Assembly: GCF_002198095.1 (NCBI RefSeq)
Contig: NZ_NHMK01000009.1
Location: 925,509-989,508, forward strand
Reading direction: 5' to 3'
From: Deinococcus indicus
Lineage (GTDB): Bacteria > Deinococcota > Deinococci > Deinococcales > Deinococcaceae
DNA length: 64,000 bases
The position numbers and the translations under genes were made by a program. The notes below the pieces were generated by a model that worked only from the letters and a program-made list of their open reading frames with translations, did no database searches and was not told the origin of the DNA. Positions 53,458 to 62,668 of this stretch are shown piece by piece (within the stretch, counting starts at the first letter, position 1; each line of letters starts with the position of its first letter).

Positions 53458-53593
53458 TACGGACTCCGATTGAATGGGCTGCAAAGCCCGTTCAATCCGA
53501 GCGGACGCGAGTGGGAGCCGGGCGGGTTCCGGACGTGGAGTTGGCAACCCGGTGCCCTGCCGGGTTGTCAATGAAATAAACGGAATCCGTATG
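53455..53593 (-). repeat. Dispersed TGATACGG-type repeat, copy F (full length)
   Basis: About 139 bp from TGATACGGACTCCGATTGAA to GGAATCCGTATGA. Shares inner blocks with copies A and C on the opposite strand and has a GGGCTGCAAAGCCC hairpin near its left end. Its leading TGA is the rlmH stop codon. Confidence 0.82.
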
Positions 53594-53699
53594 ACCGCCG
53601 CCCCGCACGGGTCGGACGGGGCTCGCGGGGCGGCCGCGCGGCCAGTGGTCTGCACCTGCACCCGGAACCCGGACAGGCCGGATGGCTACGATGGGCGGC

Positions 53700-54347
53700 G
53701 TGGACCTGCCCCCGACCGACCCTGATCCCGTGACCCCCCGCGCCGGGCCCCGGCCGGAGCCGGAGTGGCTGCGCGCCCCGGTGCTGACCGGGCGGGCCGT
53801 GACGCTCGGGCCGCTGCGGGAGGAACACGCGGCGGACCTGTGTGCCGGCGCGACGCCCGACACCCTGCGGTTCCTGGCGCGCGGTGGGCCGGTCACGGCG
53901 GACGTGGCGGGCTGGGCGGCGTACGTGGCGCAGCTGAACGCCCTGCCGCGCCGCGTGAATTTCGCGGTGCGCCTGAACGGTCCGGGCGTGGTGGTGGGCC
54001 GCGTCAGTTTCAGCGAGGTGAATGCCGCCGACGGCTGGGCCGAGATCGGCACGATGCTGCTGCCGGCCGCGCAGGGCACGGTGGTGAACCCGGAGGCCAA
54101 ACTGCTGCTCATGACGCGCGCCTTCGAGGTGCTGGGGGCGGGGCGCGTGCAGTTCAAGGTGGACGCCCGCAACGAACGCAGCCTGCGGGCCATGGCGCGG
54201 CTGGGCGCGGTGCGTGAGGGCGTGCTGCGCGCCTACCAGCGCCGCCCGGACGGCTTCACGCGCGACTCGGTGGTGTTCAGCGTGCTGGCCGCCGAGTGGC
54301 CGGACGTGAAGGCCGGCCTGACCGCGCGGGTGCAGGCCCTGACCTGA
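53700..54347 (+). CDS. GNAT family acetyltransferase (RimJ/RimL-like)
   Basis: A 215-residue acetyltransferase of the RimJ/RimL-type (Acetyltransf_3) fold: VLTGRAVTLGPLREEHAADL start, GWAEIGTMLLPAAQGTVVNPEAKLLLMTRAFE and FKVDARNERSLRAMARLGAVREGVLRAY, the typical closing motif. A Pro-rich N-terminal tail precedes. Substrate unknown. I start at GTG 53700 since TACGAT lies 7 nt upstream (leaderless); an in-frame ATG at 53682 lies inside the promoter. Confidence 0.87.
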   Translation: MDLPPTDPDPVTPRAGPRPEPEWLRAPVLTGRAVTLGPLREEHAADLCAGATPDTLRFLARGGPVTADVAGWAAYVAQLNALPRRVNFAVRLNGPGVVVGRVSFSEVNAADGWAEIGTMLLPAAQGTVVNPEAKLLLMTRAFEVLGAGRVQFKVDARNERSLRAMARLGAVREGVLRAYQRRPDGFTRDSVVFSVLAAEWPDVKAGLTARVQALT

Positions 54348-54433
54348 CGGGCCGCCCGACTGGGGGGGGTGGCCCGCGCGGATGAGAAACGGGTCAAGAT
54401 TGCCACAATGGGTTTGCTAGGCTCGGAGGCACC

Positions 54434-54904
54434 ATGTTCCGCGCCCGCCTCTCCCCCGCCGCGCTCCTGCTCCTGAGCGTCGTGACCCTGTGCCTCGGCC
54501 GCGCTCCGGCGCTGATCGTTCCCATGACCGGCTGGACTCCCCAGAACGGCGACGCCAACTACTGGGCCGACGCGCGCGGCGAGTGCGTGCTGCGCGAGGA
54601 ACGGCACGGTCAGGCGTTCCCGACGTTCACGTCGCCGGACGACGCGCGCAGCTTCGCGCTGAAACTCCAGTCGACGCTGGGCCGCAGCGTCAGCAACGTG
54701 GTCACGCAGCCGGTGGACCGCGCCGGTCAGTGGGGCGTGCTGGCCGCGTACGACTACCAGCAGGCGGGCGTGAAGTACCGCGTCAGCCAGCTGTTCCTGA
54801 GCGACAGCGGCGTCCTGCGGACCGTGACCGGCAGCAGCGCCGCGCAGGGGGCGCCCGCGTGCGCCAACGACATGCGCGACTTCATCCGTTACCTCGCCAA
54901 CTGA
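54434..54904 (+). CDS. Small exported protein, unknown function
   Basis: A 156-residue protein with an N-terminal signal-like segment (FRARLSPAALLLLSVVTLCLG). The mature part has two Cys (GECVL, APACAN) that could form a disulfide and an alpha/beta composition (TQPVDRAGQWGVLAAYDYQQAGVKYRVSQLFLSDSG). I do not recognise the family. CGGAGGCACC lies before ATG 54434 and a TAGGCT box just upstream of that, so the leader is short but has a ribosome site. Confidence 0.75.
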   Translation: MFRARLSPAALLLLSVVTLCLGRAPALIVPMTGWTPQNGDANYWADARGECVLREERHGQAFPTFTSPDDARSFALKLQSTLGRSVSNVVTQPVDRAGQWGVLAAYDYQQAGVKYRVSQLFLSDSGVLRTVTGSSAAQGAPACANDMRDFIRYLAN

Positions 54905-54934
54905 CGGTCGGCCGCGCGTGCGGTACAACGGGGC

Positions 54935-55774
54935 GTGACCACACCCGAACCTGTCGCCGGCCTCCTGGCCCGCCTGGATCTCATCGCCGCCGGACTGGAG
55001 GCGTCCGGGCAGGCGCTGGCGCTGCTGGGTCTGGGGTCGGTGGGCGCGGAACTGGACCGCGCCGACCGCTACTCGGACCTGGATTTCTTCGTCCTGGCCC
55101 GCCCCGGTCAGGTGGGCGCGCTGCTGGAGGACCTGGGCTGGCTGGGGGGTGGGGTCGTCCACGCCTTCCGGAACACGCCGGACGGTTTCAAGGTGCTGTT
55201 CGCCGGCGGGGTCCTCGGTGAGTTCGCGGTGTTCGACGAGGCGGGCCTGCGCGACGCGGCGTTCGTGAACGCGCGGGTGGTGTGGCGGTCGCCGGACGCA
55301 CCGGCGGACCTGCCGCTGCACCTCCGTCCACCGGAGGCGCGCGCCCAGCCCCTGAGCGCGGCGCAGCGGACCCATCACCTGAATGAGGCATTGACGAACC
55401 TGCTGGTCGGCGTGCGGCGCTTCCGGCGGGGCGAGCGGCTCTCGGCGTGGCAGTTCACGCAGGTGTACGCGCTGGGGCACGCGCTGGCGCTGGCCGCCGA
55501 CGCGACGCCCCCGCAGAGCGGCCGGGCGGACCCGTATGGAGTGGAACGCCGCTTCGAGGTCCGTTACCCGGCGCTCGCGGCGCGGCTGGGCGGGTGCCTG
55601 CCGGGCCTGAACGGCACGCCGGGCGCGGCCCTGGCGATCCTGGACCTGCTGGACGCCCTGCACCTGCCGGGCTGGGCGGATGCCGGCGCCCTGAGCGCGC
55701 AGGTGCGGCGCGAGGCCAGGGAAGCGCTGGCGGACCGGACGCCCAGAGCCGTGCGTGGTAGGCTCCACGGTTGA
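54935..55774 (+). CDS. Nucleotidyltransferase-fold protein
   Basis: A 279-residue protein with a nucleotidyltransferase signature near residue 30 ([24 protein letters not shown]: Gly-Ser, then Asp-x-Asp), as in aminoglycoside adenylyltransferase-like and DUF4037-type enzymes, then a helical C-terminal domain ([21 protein letters not shown]). Substrate unknown; it could be an RNA, small molecule or protein target. GTG 54935 has TACAAC 5 nt upstream (leaderless). Its stop is 1 bp before a micro-ORF that leads into mraY. Confidence 0.75.
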   Translation: MTTPEPVAGLLARLDLIAAGLEASGQALALLGLGSVGAELDRADRYSDLDFFVLARPGQVGALLEDLGWLGGGVVHAFRNTPDGFKVLFAGGVLGEFAVFDEAGLRDAAFVNARVVWRSPDAPADLPLHLRPPEARAQPLSAAQRTHHLNEALTNLLVGVRRFRRGERLSAWQFTQVYALGHALALAADATPPQSGRADPYGVERRFEVRYPALAARLGGCLPGLNGTPGAALAILDLLDALHLPGWADAGALSAQVRREAREALADRTPRAVRGRLHG

Positions 55775-55775
55775 G

Positions 55776-55814
55776 ATGAATGTTCTGCGTCCGGTGCGGG
55801 TGGTGCGGCCATGA
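55776..55814 (+). CDS. Micro-ORF (12 codons) bridging the nucleotidyltransferase gene and mraY
   Basis: ATG 55776, peptide [12 protein letters not shown], stop TGA overlapping the mraY ATG as ATGA. A TAGGCT box ends 11 nt upstream, so it is near-leaderless at best; it begins 1 nt after the stop of the preceding gene and could also be reached by coupling. Confidence 0.45.
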   Translation: MNVLRPVRVVRP

Positions 55815-56734
55815 TGGTCGTCACGGCGATTCTTTCGTGGTTCCTGGTGGGCCTGTTCGTGCGGGTCAGTCGCGCGCGTGGCTGGGGCCAGAAGGTCCGC
55901 GTGGACGGCCCGCAGACGCACCTGGTGAAGGAGGGCACGCCCACGGCGGGCGGCGTGCCGTTCGTGCTGGCCGCAGCGCTGGTGTTCTTCCCGCTGTACC
56001 TGACCGGGAATGCCGGCGGGCCGCGCGAGCTGATCATCATGCTCGCGGCGCTGGCGATGGGCGTGATCGGCGGAATCGACGACCTGCTCAAGATCCGGTC
56101 GCGCATGACCGGGCGGGGCCGCACGGAACTGCTGGCCCGCGAGAAGTTCCCGTTGCAGTTCGTGGTGTCGCTGGCGTTCGCGTACTTCGCGGCGCCGCTG
56201 GCCTCGCATGAACTGCTGCCCAGCCTGGGGCCGGTCGCCGACGTGATCCTGCTGACGCTGGTCATGGTGGGCAGCGTGAATGCCTTCAACTTCACGGACG
56301 GACTGGACGGCCTGCTGAGCGGCGTGGCGATCATCGTGCTGCTGCCGCTGCTGGCGCTGTCGCCGGTCAGTGCGCTGCTGGTGGCGGCGCTGCTGGGGTT
56401 CCTGTGGTTCAACGCGCACCCGGCGCGGGTGTTCATGGGCGACATGGGCAGTCACGCGATCGGGGCGGTCGCGGCCGGCGCGTACGTGCTGTACGCGGAC
56501 GTGTGGCTGCTGCCGCTCGCGGCGATTATTCCGGTGGCGGCGGTCCTGAGCGTCGTGATTCAGGTGGCGTCGTTCAAGCTGCGCGGCAAGCGGGTGTTCA
56601 AGATGTCGCCCATCCAGCATCACTTCGAGCACGCGGACGTCGGCTGGCCGGAAACGCACGTCACCATGCGCTTCTGGATGGTCACGGCGGTCGCCACGGC
56701 CGCCACGTGGTGGATTCTGGGCGGGCGCCCTTGA
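55811..56734 (+). CDS. mraY: Phospho-N-acetylmuramoyl-pentapeptide transferase
   Basis: Membrane enzyme making lipid I in peptidoglycan synthesis. The 307 residues, somewhat shorter than usual (320-360), show about nine or ten helices, the GTPTAGG motif near 45, the active-site DDLLK near 95, [12 protein letters not shown] near 160 and MGDMGS near 215, and the closing [10 protein letters not shown]...ETHVTMRFW. There is no ribosome site before ATG 55811; a micro-ORF stop overlaps it. Not in a dcw cluster. Its stop overlaps the methyltransferase TTG as TTGA. Confidence 0.94.
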   Translation: MMVVTAILSWFLVGLFVRVSRARGWGQKVRVDGPQTHLVKEGTPTAGGVPFVLAAALVFFPLYLTGNAGGPRELIIMLAALAMGVIGGIDDLLKIRSRMTGRGRTELLAREKFPLQFVVSLAFAYFAAPLASHELLPSLGPVADVILLTLVMVGSVNAFNFTDGLDGLLSGVAIIVLLPLLALSPVSALLVAALLGFLWFNAHPARVFMGDMGSHAIGAVAAGAYVLYADVWLLPLAAIIPVAAVLSVVIQVASFKLRGKRVFKMSPIQHHFEHADVGWPETHVTMRFWMVTAVATAATWWILGGRP

Positions 56735-57696
56735 CCCTGGACGGTGCGCTGCGCGCCCTGCCGGGCCTGTTCGCGGCGCGGGCGTACCTGCCGTCCATGG
56801 GCACGACCGTGTACCGCGCCGCGCACCAGACCGAGACGGGCGGGCTGTTCACGCTGGACGTCGCCGGGGACGCCGGCATCCTGAGCCTGTACGCGCCGCT
56901 CGCGCCGCACGAGGAGACGGCGCTGGCCGGCGCCTGCGCCCGCGCGGGCGGACTGGCGGCCGTGTACCTCAAGCGCCGCCCCGTCGAGGCCCGGCACGCC
57001 GCGAACGTGGAACGCGAATACCTGTCCCCCCCGGACCCCGTGTGGGGCGAGGCCCGCCCGGAGGTCACGGCGCTGGAGAACGGCGTGCCGTTCCTGATCC
57101 GCCCCGGCGCGGACCTCAGCGTGGGCCTGTTCACGGACGCCCGCCCGGCGCGCGCCTGGGTGCGCGAGCACGCCTCGCACGGCGAGGGGCGGGTCCTGAA
57201 CACCTTCGCGTACACCTGCGGGTTCGGCCTGAACGCCGCGCTGGGGGGCGCGCCGGTCGTGAAGAACGTGGACCTGTCCCGCAAGGTGCTGGCGTGGGGG
57301 CAGGCGAACTACGCCCTGAGCGGCCTGGACGCCCCGGACACCGATTTCCTGTTCGGGGACGTGTTCGGCTGGTTCACGCGGCTCGCGCGGCGCGGCGCGC
57401 AGTTCGATCTGGTGATCCTGGACCCGCCCAGTTTCGCGCGCAGCAACGCCGGGACGTGGCGTTCCGAGCGCGATTACGGGCGGCTGATGACGCTCGCGGC
57501 GGGCGTGACCGCGCCGGGTGGGCGGGTGCTGGCGCTGCTGAACCACGCGGGCGTGACCCCCGGCACCTTCGAGCGGCTCGCCTGGGCAGGACTACAGGAG
57601 GCGGGCCGGCCAGGGCGCATCACGGCGCACCTGGGGGCCGGCGAGGACTACCCCGGCGCGACCCACCTGAAAGCGCACGTGTGGTCCCTGGACTGA
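56731..57696 (+). CDS. Class I SAM-dependent rRNA methyltransferase (RlmI-like)
   Basis: A 321-residue methyltransferase similar to the RlmI/RlmK group: [17 protein letters not shown], the SAM loop [20 protein letters not shown] near 165, [22 protein letters not shown], and catalytic [12 protein letters not shown] near 230. It lacks the PUA domain of E. coli RlmI. TTG 56731 overlaps the mraY stop as TTGA, so it is coupled to mraY. An RNA cytosine is the likely target, but not shown. Confidence 0.86.
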   Translation: MTLDGALRALPGLFAARAYLPSMGTTVYRAAHQTETGGLFTLDVAGDAGILSLYAPLAPHEETALAGACARAGGLAAVYLKRRPVEARHAANVEREYLSPPDPVWGEARPEVTALENGVPFLIRPGADLSVGLFTDARPARAWVREHASHGEGRVLNTFAYTCGFGLNAALGGAPVVKNVDLSRKVLAWGQANYALSGLDAPDTDFLFGDVFGWFTRLARRGAQFDLVILDPPSFARSNAGTWRSERDYGRLMTLAAGVTAPGGRVLALLNHAGVTPGTFERLAWAGLQEAGRPGRITAHLGAGEDYPGATHLKAHVWSLD

Positions 57697-57815
57697 ACCG
57701 GACCCGCAGGGCTGCGAGGCAGAGTGGGAAGGAAAGAGGCGGGTTCCGGGCGGGGTGGGCTGCGGGGCCTGCCCTGCGCGAACGCGGGGGCCGGGAAACG
57801 CGAGCGGTATCACTT

Positions 57816-57829
57816 CGCTTTGTAAAGCG
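57816..57829. promoter_or_regulatory. CGCTTTGTAAAGCG palindrome before the bacilliredoxin gene
   Basis: A 14-bp palindrome 5 bp upstream of the TATGCT -10 box (57835-57840), overlapping the spacer region, so a bound protein would block RNA polymerase. The regulator is unknown; a thiol-stress regulator would make sense. Confidence 0.45.
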
Positions 57830-57846
57830 GGCGCTATGCTGTGGGC

Positions 57847-58491
57847 ATGACCCAGACCGCGCAGAACGAACCGCAGGTGCTTGTCCCGCTGACCACCCCC
57901 GAGGAAGTCGATCAGTTCCTGACCGAGTACCCGCTGGCGGCCGTGTTCAAGGCCGGCACCTGCCACAAGACCATGCAGGGCTTCGGGGTGCTCGAAACCT
58001 TCCTGCAACGCCACGAGCTGCCCGTGGGCTTCATCCGGGTGGTGGACTGGCGTCCGGCCAGCAACCACGTCGCGCAGCGCACGGGTCTGGTGCACCACAG
58101 CCCGCAGCTGATCCTGTTCCAGGACGGGCAGGCGCGATTCGAGGTGAACAACTGGGACATCACGCCCGAGGCGCTGGCGCCGGTGTTCGCGCAGCACGTC
58201 CCGGTCCGCGCGGGCGAGGGGAGCGTCGCCACCGACGACAACGCCGAGCCGTACCGCCGCCTGATGCGCGCCTTCCTGGACGGGCAGCTGAGCGAGTGGG
58301 CCTTCCAGGATCAGTACGTGAACATGTTCCGTGACGACGCCAGCCTGCGCAGCCAGCGGGAGTTCGAGCTGCTGTCCCGCCTGTTCGGCGATCCCGACGC
58401 GTACCACGGTGGGCTGCACCAGCTGGGCGCCCCGCAGGACCGTGGGGATCTGCGCGCCCGCGTGCAGGCCCTGCTGACCGAACTCGGCTGA
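57847..58491 (+). CDS. Bacilliredoxin-like protein (YtxJ/BrxC type) with extra C-terminal domain
   Basis: Residues 1-115 match the YtxJ/BrxC monothiol bacilliredoxins that remove bacillithiol from proteins: [21 protein letters not shown] with one active Cys near 39, [33 protein letters not shown], and [12 protein letters not shown]. Residues about 130-214 form an added helical domain ([26 protein letters not shown]) like colicin-immunity-type four-helix domains. Length 214 against about 110 for the usual protein. TATGCT is 6 nt before ATG 57847 (leaderless). Pairs functionally with bshC. Confidence 0.82.
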   Translation: MTQTAQNEPQVLVPLTTPEEVDQFLTEYPLAAVFKAGTCHKTMQGFGVLETFLQRHELPVGFIRVVDWRPASNHVAQRTGLVHHSPQLILFQDGQARFEVNNWDITPEALAPVFAQHVPVRAGEGSVATDDNAEPYRRLMRAFLDGQLSEWAFQDQYVNMFRDDASLRSQREFELLSRLFGDPDAYHGGLHQLGAPQDRGDLRARVQALLTELG

Positions 58492-58516
58492 ACCCAATCT
58501 CACTGAGCCTGCACCC

Positions 58517-58553
58517 GCGCCGCCCGCCGACCGTCCCTGGTCGCGGGCGGCGC
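58517..58553 (+). terminator. GC-rich hairpin after the bacilliredoxin gene
   Basis: GCGCCGCCCGC-C-GACC pairs with GGTC-GCGGGCGGCGC around a 6-nt loop, 26 bp after the stop codon. The single unpaired C bulges. No long T-run follows. Confidence 0.55.
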
Positions 58554-58710
58554 CGTGTGGTCAGGTGGGGGCGGACGGCGACCTGAACGTGACTTTTTCG
58601 ACACATGTAAGCGGCACGTAAGACGACAAGGGGTGTCATGATGAGGTATCCATAACGGTGTCCTTCATCCCGCAGCGCAGACCGTCTCATCACGCCCTAC
58701 CGGAACCTTC

Positions 58711-59559
58711 ATGCCAGAGCCTACTCCCCTTCCCTCACTGACGCTGAACCACCCGGTTCCCGTGCCCGCCGACGCGGCCGTGTACACCGGGATCAGCACC
58801 GACCACTATCCCTGGACGGAAGTGACCGCCGACCTCGCCGTCCGGCAGTCCCAGGAGTTCAGCGGTGTCTTCGACGCTTGGCAGGGGCCGCGCTGGGCGC
58901 GGTTCGTCTGGACGCGCGGCGCGCTGCTGGGCGGCTTCACGCGCGCCGGGCAGGGCCTGAGCTGGGCGGCCGCCACGCAGGGCCTGCCGCGCGCCAGCGT
59001 CAGCCTGACCGAACTGTCGCCCAGCCTCAGCGACCTGCTGTGGTCCACCCGCGCCGCGCAGGCCCGCGCGCTGCCCGGCGCGTGGCCGGACCCGCGCGCG
59101 GCCCTGGAACGCGAACGCTTCCACGGGCTGCTGATCTCGGGACCGCACTGCTCGTTCTGGTCGTCCGGGCGGGTGCTGGGGGGCGCGTTGCCGCTGGTCG
59201 GCGCGACCTGTCAGGTGTACTCGCAGAACACCGAAGCCAACCGGGACGCGCTGCTGGCCTTCTGGCAGGAGCTGCTGGGCCGCATTCACCGGGCCGTGAG
59301 CCTGGACGCCACGTGGCGGCAGGTGACCGTCCGGCTGGCCGAGCAGCACCCCTGCCTGGACCCCTTCGCGCAGGACGTGCATCTGGGCGAGGGGGTCCTG
59401 AGCGTGGACGACGAGGTGACGGTCGACGAGTTCCGCCCGGCCCTCGTGGCGGCGCTGGAGGCGACCCTGGCGCGGCTGGGGCAACGGCTGATCGACCTGC
59501 CCGTCACGGACCTGCGTGACCGGCCCGAGTGGATGGCCGCCGGCCTGGAAGCCCGGTGA
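58711..59559 (+). CDS. Unknown protein, first gene of the HAMP module
   Basis: A 282-residue soluble protein without a recognised domain. It has an aromatic-rich N-terminal part (AVYTGISTDHYPWTEVTADLAVRQSQEFSGVFDAWQGPRWARFVW) and an acidic C-terminal helix region (HLGEGVLSVDDEVTVDEFRPALVAALEATL). The first 110 residues have a beta-rich look like DUF4388/roadblock-type sensory partners, but this is weak. No clear ribosome site at ATG 58711. Its stop overlaps the next gene start as GTGA, so it is coupled to the module. Confidence 0.7.
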   Translation: MPEPTPLPSLTLNHPVPVPADAAVYTGISTDHYPWTEVTADLAVRQSQEFSGVFDAWQGPRWARFVWTRGALLGGFTRAGQGLSWAAATQGLPRASVSLTELSPSLSDLLWSTRAAQARALPGAWPDPRAALERERFHGLLISGPHCSFWSSGRVLGGALPLVGATCQVYSQNTEANRDALLAFWQELLGRIHRAVSLDATWRQVTVRLAEQHPCLDPFAQDVHLGEGVLSVDDEVTVDEFRPALVAALEATLARLGQRLIDLPVTDLRDRPEWMAAGLEAR

Positions 59560-59960
59560 GCGCCCCACAGTGGCCCGAGGGCCTGAACGACGCCACGCCC
59601 CTGCCGTACACCGTCTGGCGGGTCATGCATCACGTGGACGGCGTGCGGGACATCGCGGAGGTCGCGCGGCTGGCCGGGCTGACCGTCCCGGACGTCACGG
59701 AACGCCTGAACGCCGCCGCGCAGTGGATCAACCGCGCCGCGCAGCGCGAGCAGCAGGTCACGGACCAGACGGCCGACGTGGTCATCCAGTGTCTGACGCC
59801 GGTCGTCGGCCCGATGGCCGAGGTGATGGTGGACGAGGTGCTGGACGACCTGGGCGATCAGGCCACCCTCAGCGCGCTGCTGTCCGGACTGGCGCGGCAG
59901 CTGACCCAGGAGCGCGTGCAGCAGTTCGCGCGCAACCTGCGCGACCGGGGGATCACGTGA
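59556..59960 (+). CDS. Small helical protein in the HAMP module
   Basis: A 134-residue helical protein. The first half has a winged-helix/DprA-like pattern (HHVDGVRDIAEVARLAGLTVPDVTERLNAAAQWI); the second half (LTPVVGPMAEVMVDEVLDDLG...LSGLARQLTQERVQQFARNLRDRG) resembles the short helical domain found at the end of some bacterial signalling kinases and cyclases. The start is GTG 59556, overlapping the upstream stop as GTGA. Function unknown; signalling is inferred from the neighbours. Confidence 0.7.
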   Translation: MSAPQWPEGLNDATPLPYTVWRVMHHVDGVRDIAEVARLAGLTVPDVTERLNAAAQWINRAAQREQQVTDQTADVVIQCLTPVVGPMAEVMVDEVLDDLGDQATLSALLSGLARQLTQERVQQFARNLRDRGIT

Positions 59961-60046
59961 TCCCGCCCCGCCCAACCGCACGACCCGCCCCGCACGACCC
60001 GATTCGCCCTGCCTGCCCCACCCCGCCGCGCCGGAGGTCCCAACCG

Positions 60047-60073
60047 ATGAACACGCCCAAGGAACCGTCATGA
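60047..60073 (+). CDS. Micro-ORF (8 codons) with ribosome site, coupled to the HAMP gene
   Basis: ATG 60047, peptide MNTPKEPS, stop TGA overlapping the HAMP protein ATG as ATGA. Unlike the leaderless cases it is preceded by GGAGGTCCCAACCG, a good Shine-Dalgarno, so ribosomes enter here and restart 1 nt back at the HAMP gene. Confidence 0.55.
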   Translation: MNTPKEPS

Positions 60074-61842
60074 AGTACACCGTCGTGATCCGGCAACCCG
60101 TCGCCGACAACATGCGTCAGGTCCTGGAAAACCAGCTGATGGAACGGTTCGGTCTGAACGGCGAGCAGGCCCAGCGGCTCAGCGCGCGCCGCTCGGGCCG
60201 CCTGATGAAACCCACGGGCCGCCCCCGCGCCGAACTGCTGCTCAGCATGTTCCAGGCGGTCGGCGCGAACGTCTCGCTCGAGGAAGTCCGCGAGGAGACC
60301 AGCCTGATCAGCGAACCCTTCCAGGGCGTCGCGCCCGGCGGGGCCGTCGCGGCGGCGCCCACCGCCGCGTTCCCGGCTGCGCCGGACGACACGGTGATGG
60401 CCCCCACCAACCCGCAGCCGACCGCGTCGCAGGACCTCGCGGACCTGCGCGCCTCGGCGATCTGGCCGGAAGTGAAGTTCCCGGAGGACAGCGCCGCGTC
60501 CGTGCCGCGCGCCGACGATCCGTTCGCTGGGTTCGGGGCGCCCCTGGCGCCGGCCGCCGACAGCGCCGACTGGCAGAACGCGTGGCAGTCGCCGCCCGCT
60601 CCGACCACCGGCGTGCTGGACATGGGCGAGTTCACGCCCGGACTGGCGTTCACGCCGCCGGCCCCGACCGTCCCGGCCGCCGACCCGTTCGCGCCGCTGC
60701 CCACCACCGACACGCCCGCAACGGGCGACCCGGTGGGCCGGCCCTTCGGGAGCGGGGCGGGCGCGGCCGTCATGGACCCCGTCACGGCCGCCCCCCCCGC
60801 CGCGCAGGCGGACGTCTGGAGCGACTTCACCGGGGCGCTCAGCATGCCGGCCGCCGCCACGCCGGAAAGCGCGCCGGAGGTGCAGCTGCGGCCCGTGGAT
60901 TCCGTGGTGGTCACGCCCGTCGCGGACCTGAACGAGGTGGGCGCGCAGCGGCGCAGCAGCCTGGGCCGCCGCATGGCCGTCGGGGCGCTCGTGCCGCTGG
61001 GCCTGAGCAGCGCCCTGACGCTGGGCGTGCTGGCGCTGACCCTGCCGGGCCTGCAACAGTCGCTGGTGCAGCGCAACGCGCAGGCCATCGCGGTGGCCGT
61101 CGCCAGCAACATCGACCCCACCCGCGGGTACCAGAGCATCCCGCCACAACTGGACGCGCTGGTGAACAACTCCAGCGTGGGCTTCGTGCAGGTCGAGCTG
61201 CGGGACGGCTCACGGTACTTCACCAGTCAGACGCCCGCCGTGAACAACCTGCTGAACGCGCAGGTCAGCGACTTCATCCTGGAAAACCGCACCCGCTCCG
61301 CCTTCAAGGCCGACCTGCGTCCCGCCGACGTGTTCGCGGCGCAGGCCACGGAGATGAAGGAGATGGGCGGCACGCAGAACGACATCGAACGCCTGGAACG
61401 GCAGGCGGCCGACCCGGCCAACCAGGAAGTGACCCGCGTGAACTTCATCGTGCAGCAGGTGACGGTCGTGCAGGACGGCGCGCGCCGTGAGGTGACTCCC
61501 GGCCGCGCCGGCGAGGACGCGGACGTGCTGTACACCGTCGCGGTGGGCGTCGAGAACGGCGCGCAGGAATCCGCGCTGCGGCGCACGCTGGCGCTCGTGA
61601 TGCTGGTGTCGCTGCTGGCGCTGGGCATCGCGGCGTACCTCGCGCTGCGGGCCGCGCGACTGGTCGTCCGGCCCATCGAGGAACTCGTGCGCGTCGCGGA
61701 CGCCATCAGCATGGGGGACCTGTCCCGCCCGGTGAAAGCCGAACGCAACGACGAGGTCGGCGACCTCGCCCAGGCCCTGGAACGCATGCGCCTGAGCCTG
61801 GATTCCGCGATGGAACGTCTGCGCCGCCGCAAGCGCGGCTGA
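60070..61842 (+). CDS. HAMP domain membrane protein without output domain
   Basis: A 590-residue protein: cytoplasmic N-terminal domain (1-85, MKYTVVIRQPVADNMRQVLENQLMERFGLNGEQAQRL), a long Ala/Pro-rich linker (90-290), membrane helix 1 (about 301-325), an outer sensor-like domain (325-500, with QVELRDGSRYFTSQTPAVNNLL), helix 2 (about 505-530) and a HAMP domain (about 530-590) at the very end. There is no kinase, cyclase or chemoreceptor module after HAMP. The first domain may be the output. Coupled to an 8-codon micro-ORF. Confidence 0.82.
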   Translation: MKYTVVIRQPVADNMRQVLENQLMERFGLNGEQAQRLSARRSGRLMKPTGRPRAELLLSMFQAVGANVSLEEVREETSLISEPFQGVAPGGAVAAAPTAAFPAAPDDTVMAPTNPQPTASQDLADLRASAIWPEVKFPEDSAASVPRADDPFAGFGAPLAPAADSADWQNAWQSPPAPTTGVLDMGEFTPGLAFTPPAPTVPAADPFAPLPTTDTPATGDPVGRPFGSGAGAAVMDPVTAAPPAAQADVWSDFTGALSMPAAATPESAPEVQLRPVDSVVVTPVADLNEVGAQRRSSLGRRMAVGALVPLGLSSALTLGVLALTLPGLQQSLVQRNAQAIAVAVASNIDPTRGYQSIPPQLDALVNNSSVGFVQVELRDGSRYFTSQTPAVNNLLNAQVSDFILENRTRSAFKADLRPADVFAAQATEMKEMGGTQNDIERLERQAADPANQEVTRVNFIVQQVTVVQDGARREVTPGRAGEDADVLYTVAVGVENGAQESALRRTLALVMLVSLLALGIAAYLALRAARLVVRPIEELVRVADAISMGDLSRPVKAERNDEVGDLAQALERMRLSLDSAMERLRRRKRG

Positions 61843-61916
61843 ACCGCTACCGCCAGCAGCGCCCCCACCTGTTACGGATGGGGGCGCTGCTCAGTGACGG
61901 CTAGTGATCAATTGCC

Positions 61917-62375
61917 TCAGCTGGCCTGCATGCCGTGCTTCATGTCACGGATCTGGTCGTGGCTGGCCTTCACCTGCGCGAACTGCCCCTCCACGAAGGC
62001 GCGGATGTCGGCGGGCAGGTCGGCCTCCTTCAGCACGTCCTGGTAGTTCTCGACGGCGACGTCCTCGCCGCGTTCGGCCTCGGCGACCACCTGGTAGTCG
62101 TCACGGCCGGTCAGAGCGTCACGGACGTTCAGCCAGGTGCGGTGCAGGGCCGCGCCGACGCTGCCACCCTCGCGGGGTTTGTCGCCCAGGCGGGCGATGT
62201 GCGCCTCGACTTCCGCCGCGAGGCGGGCGCGCTGGCCGCTGCGTTCCGTGAACAGCGTCTTCAGCTGGGGGTCGGTGGCGTGCTCGGCGGCGTCGGCGAA
62301 GCCCTTCTCGCCGTCGCGCAGCGTGCCGAGCAGGTACTGGAGTTTGTCGAGAACGGTTTCGTTGTTCATGGTCAT
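61917..62375 (-). CDS. PA2169 family four-helix-bundle protein (DUF2383, ferritin-like)
   Basis: A 152-residue protein of the PA2169/DUF2383 type: helical bundle with TVLDKLQYLLGTLRDGEKGFADAAEHATDPQLKTLF, RARLAAEVEAHIARLG, GSVGAALHRTWLNVRDALTGRDDYQVVAEAERGEDVAVENYQDVL. The Glu/His residues expected of ferritin-like bundles are present in part. Often stress-induced in other bacteria. CCAGGAGGCACCACC precedes ATG 62375. Stands alone and is divergent from the DUF2071 gene. Confidence 0.85.
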   Translation of the reverse strand: MTMNNETVLDKLQYLLGTLRDGEKGFADAAEHATDPQLKTLFTERSGQRARLAAEVEAHIARLGDKPREGGSVGAALHRTWLNVRDALTGRDDYQVVAEAERGEDVAVENYQDVLKEADLPADIRAFVEGQFAQVKASHDQIRDMKHGMQAS

Positions 62376-62668
62376 GGTGGTGCCTCCTGGGAAGTCGGTA
62401 GGGTGACAGGCGTGGACGGACAGCCGGGTAGAGCCGTGAACACCGGCGTGAGCCCTGCGGCCGGACCTGGGAAGACGCGGGAATCGGCGCCCGGCCGGAG
62501 GGAAGTGCAACGATCAGCAGGCTACGGGCTGCGGGCCGGCCGCACATGACAGCCGCCCCAAGGGGAAGTTCACGCGGCGTTGGGGCAGAATTTCCGGAAC
62601 TCACATGAAGGCCCGCACGGCGCCGGCGCGGGACAGGACGGCCACCCCGGACGTGGTCTTCTGGGAGC

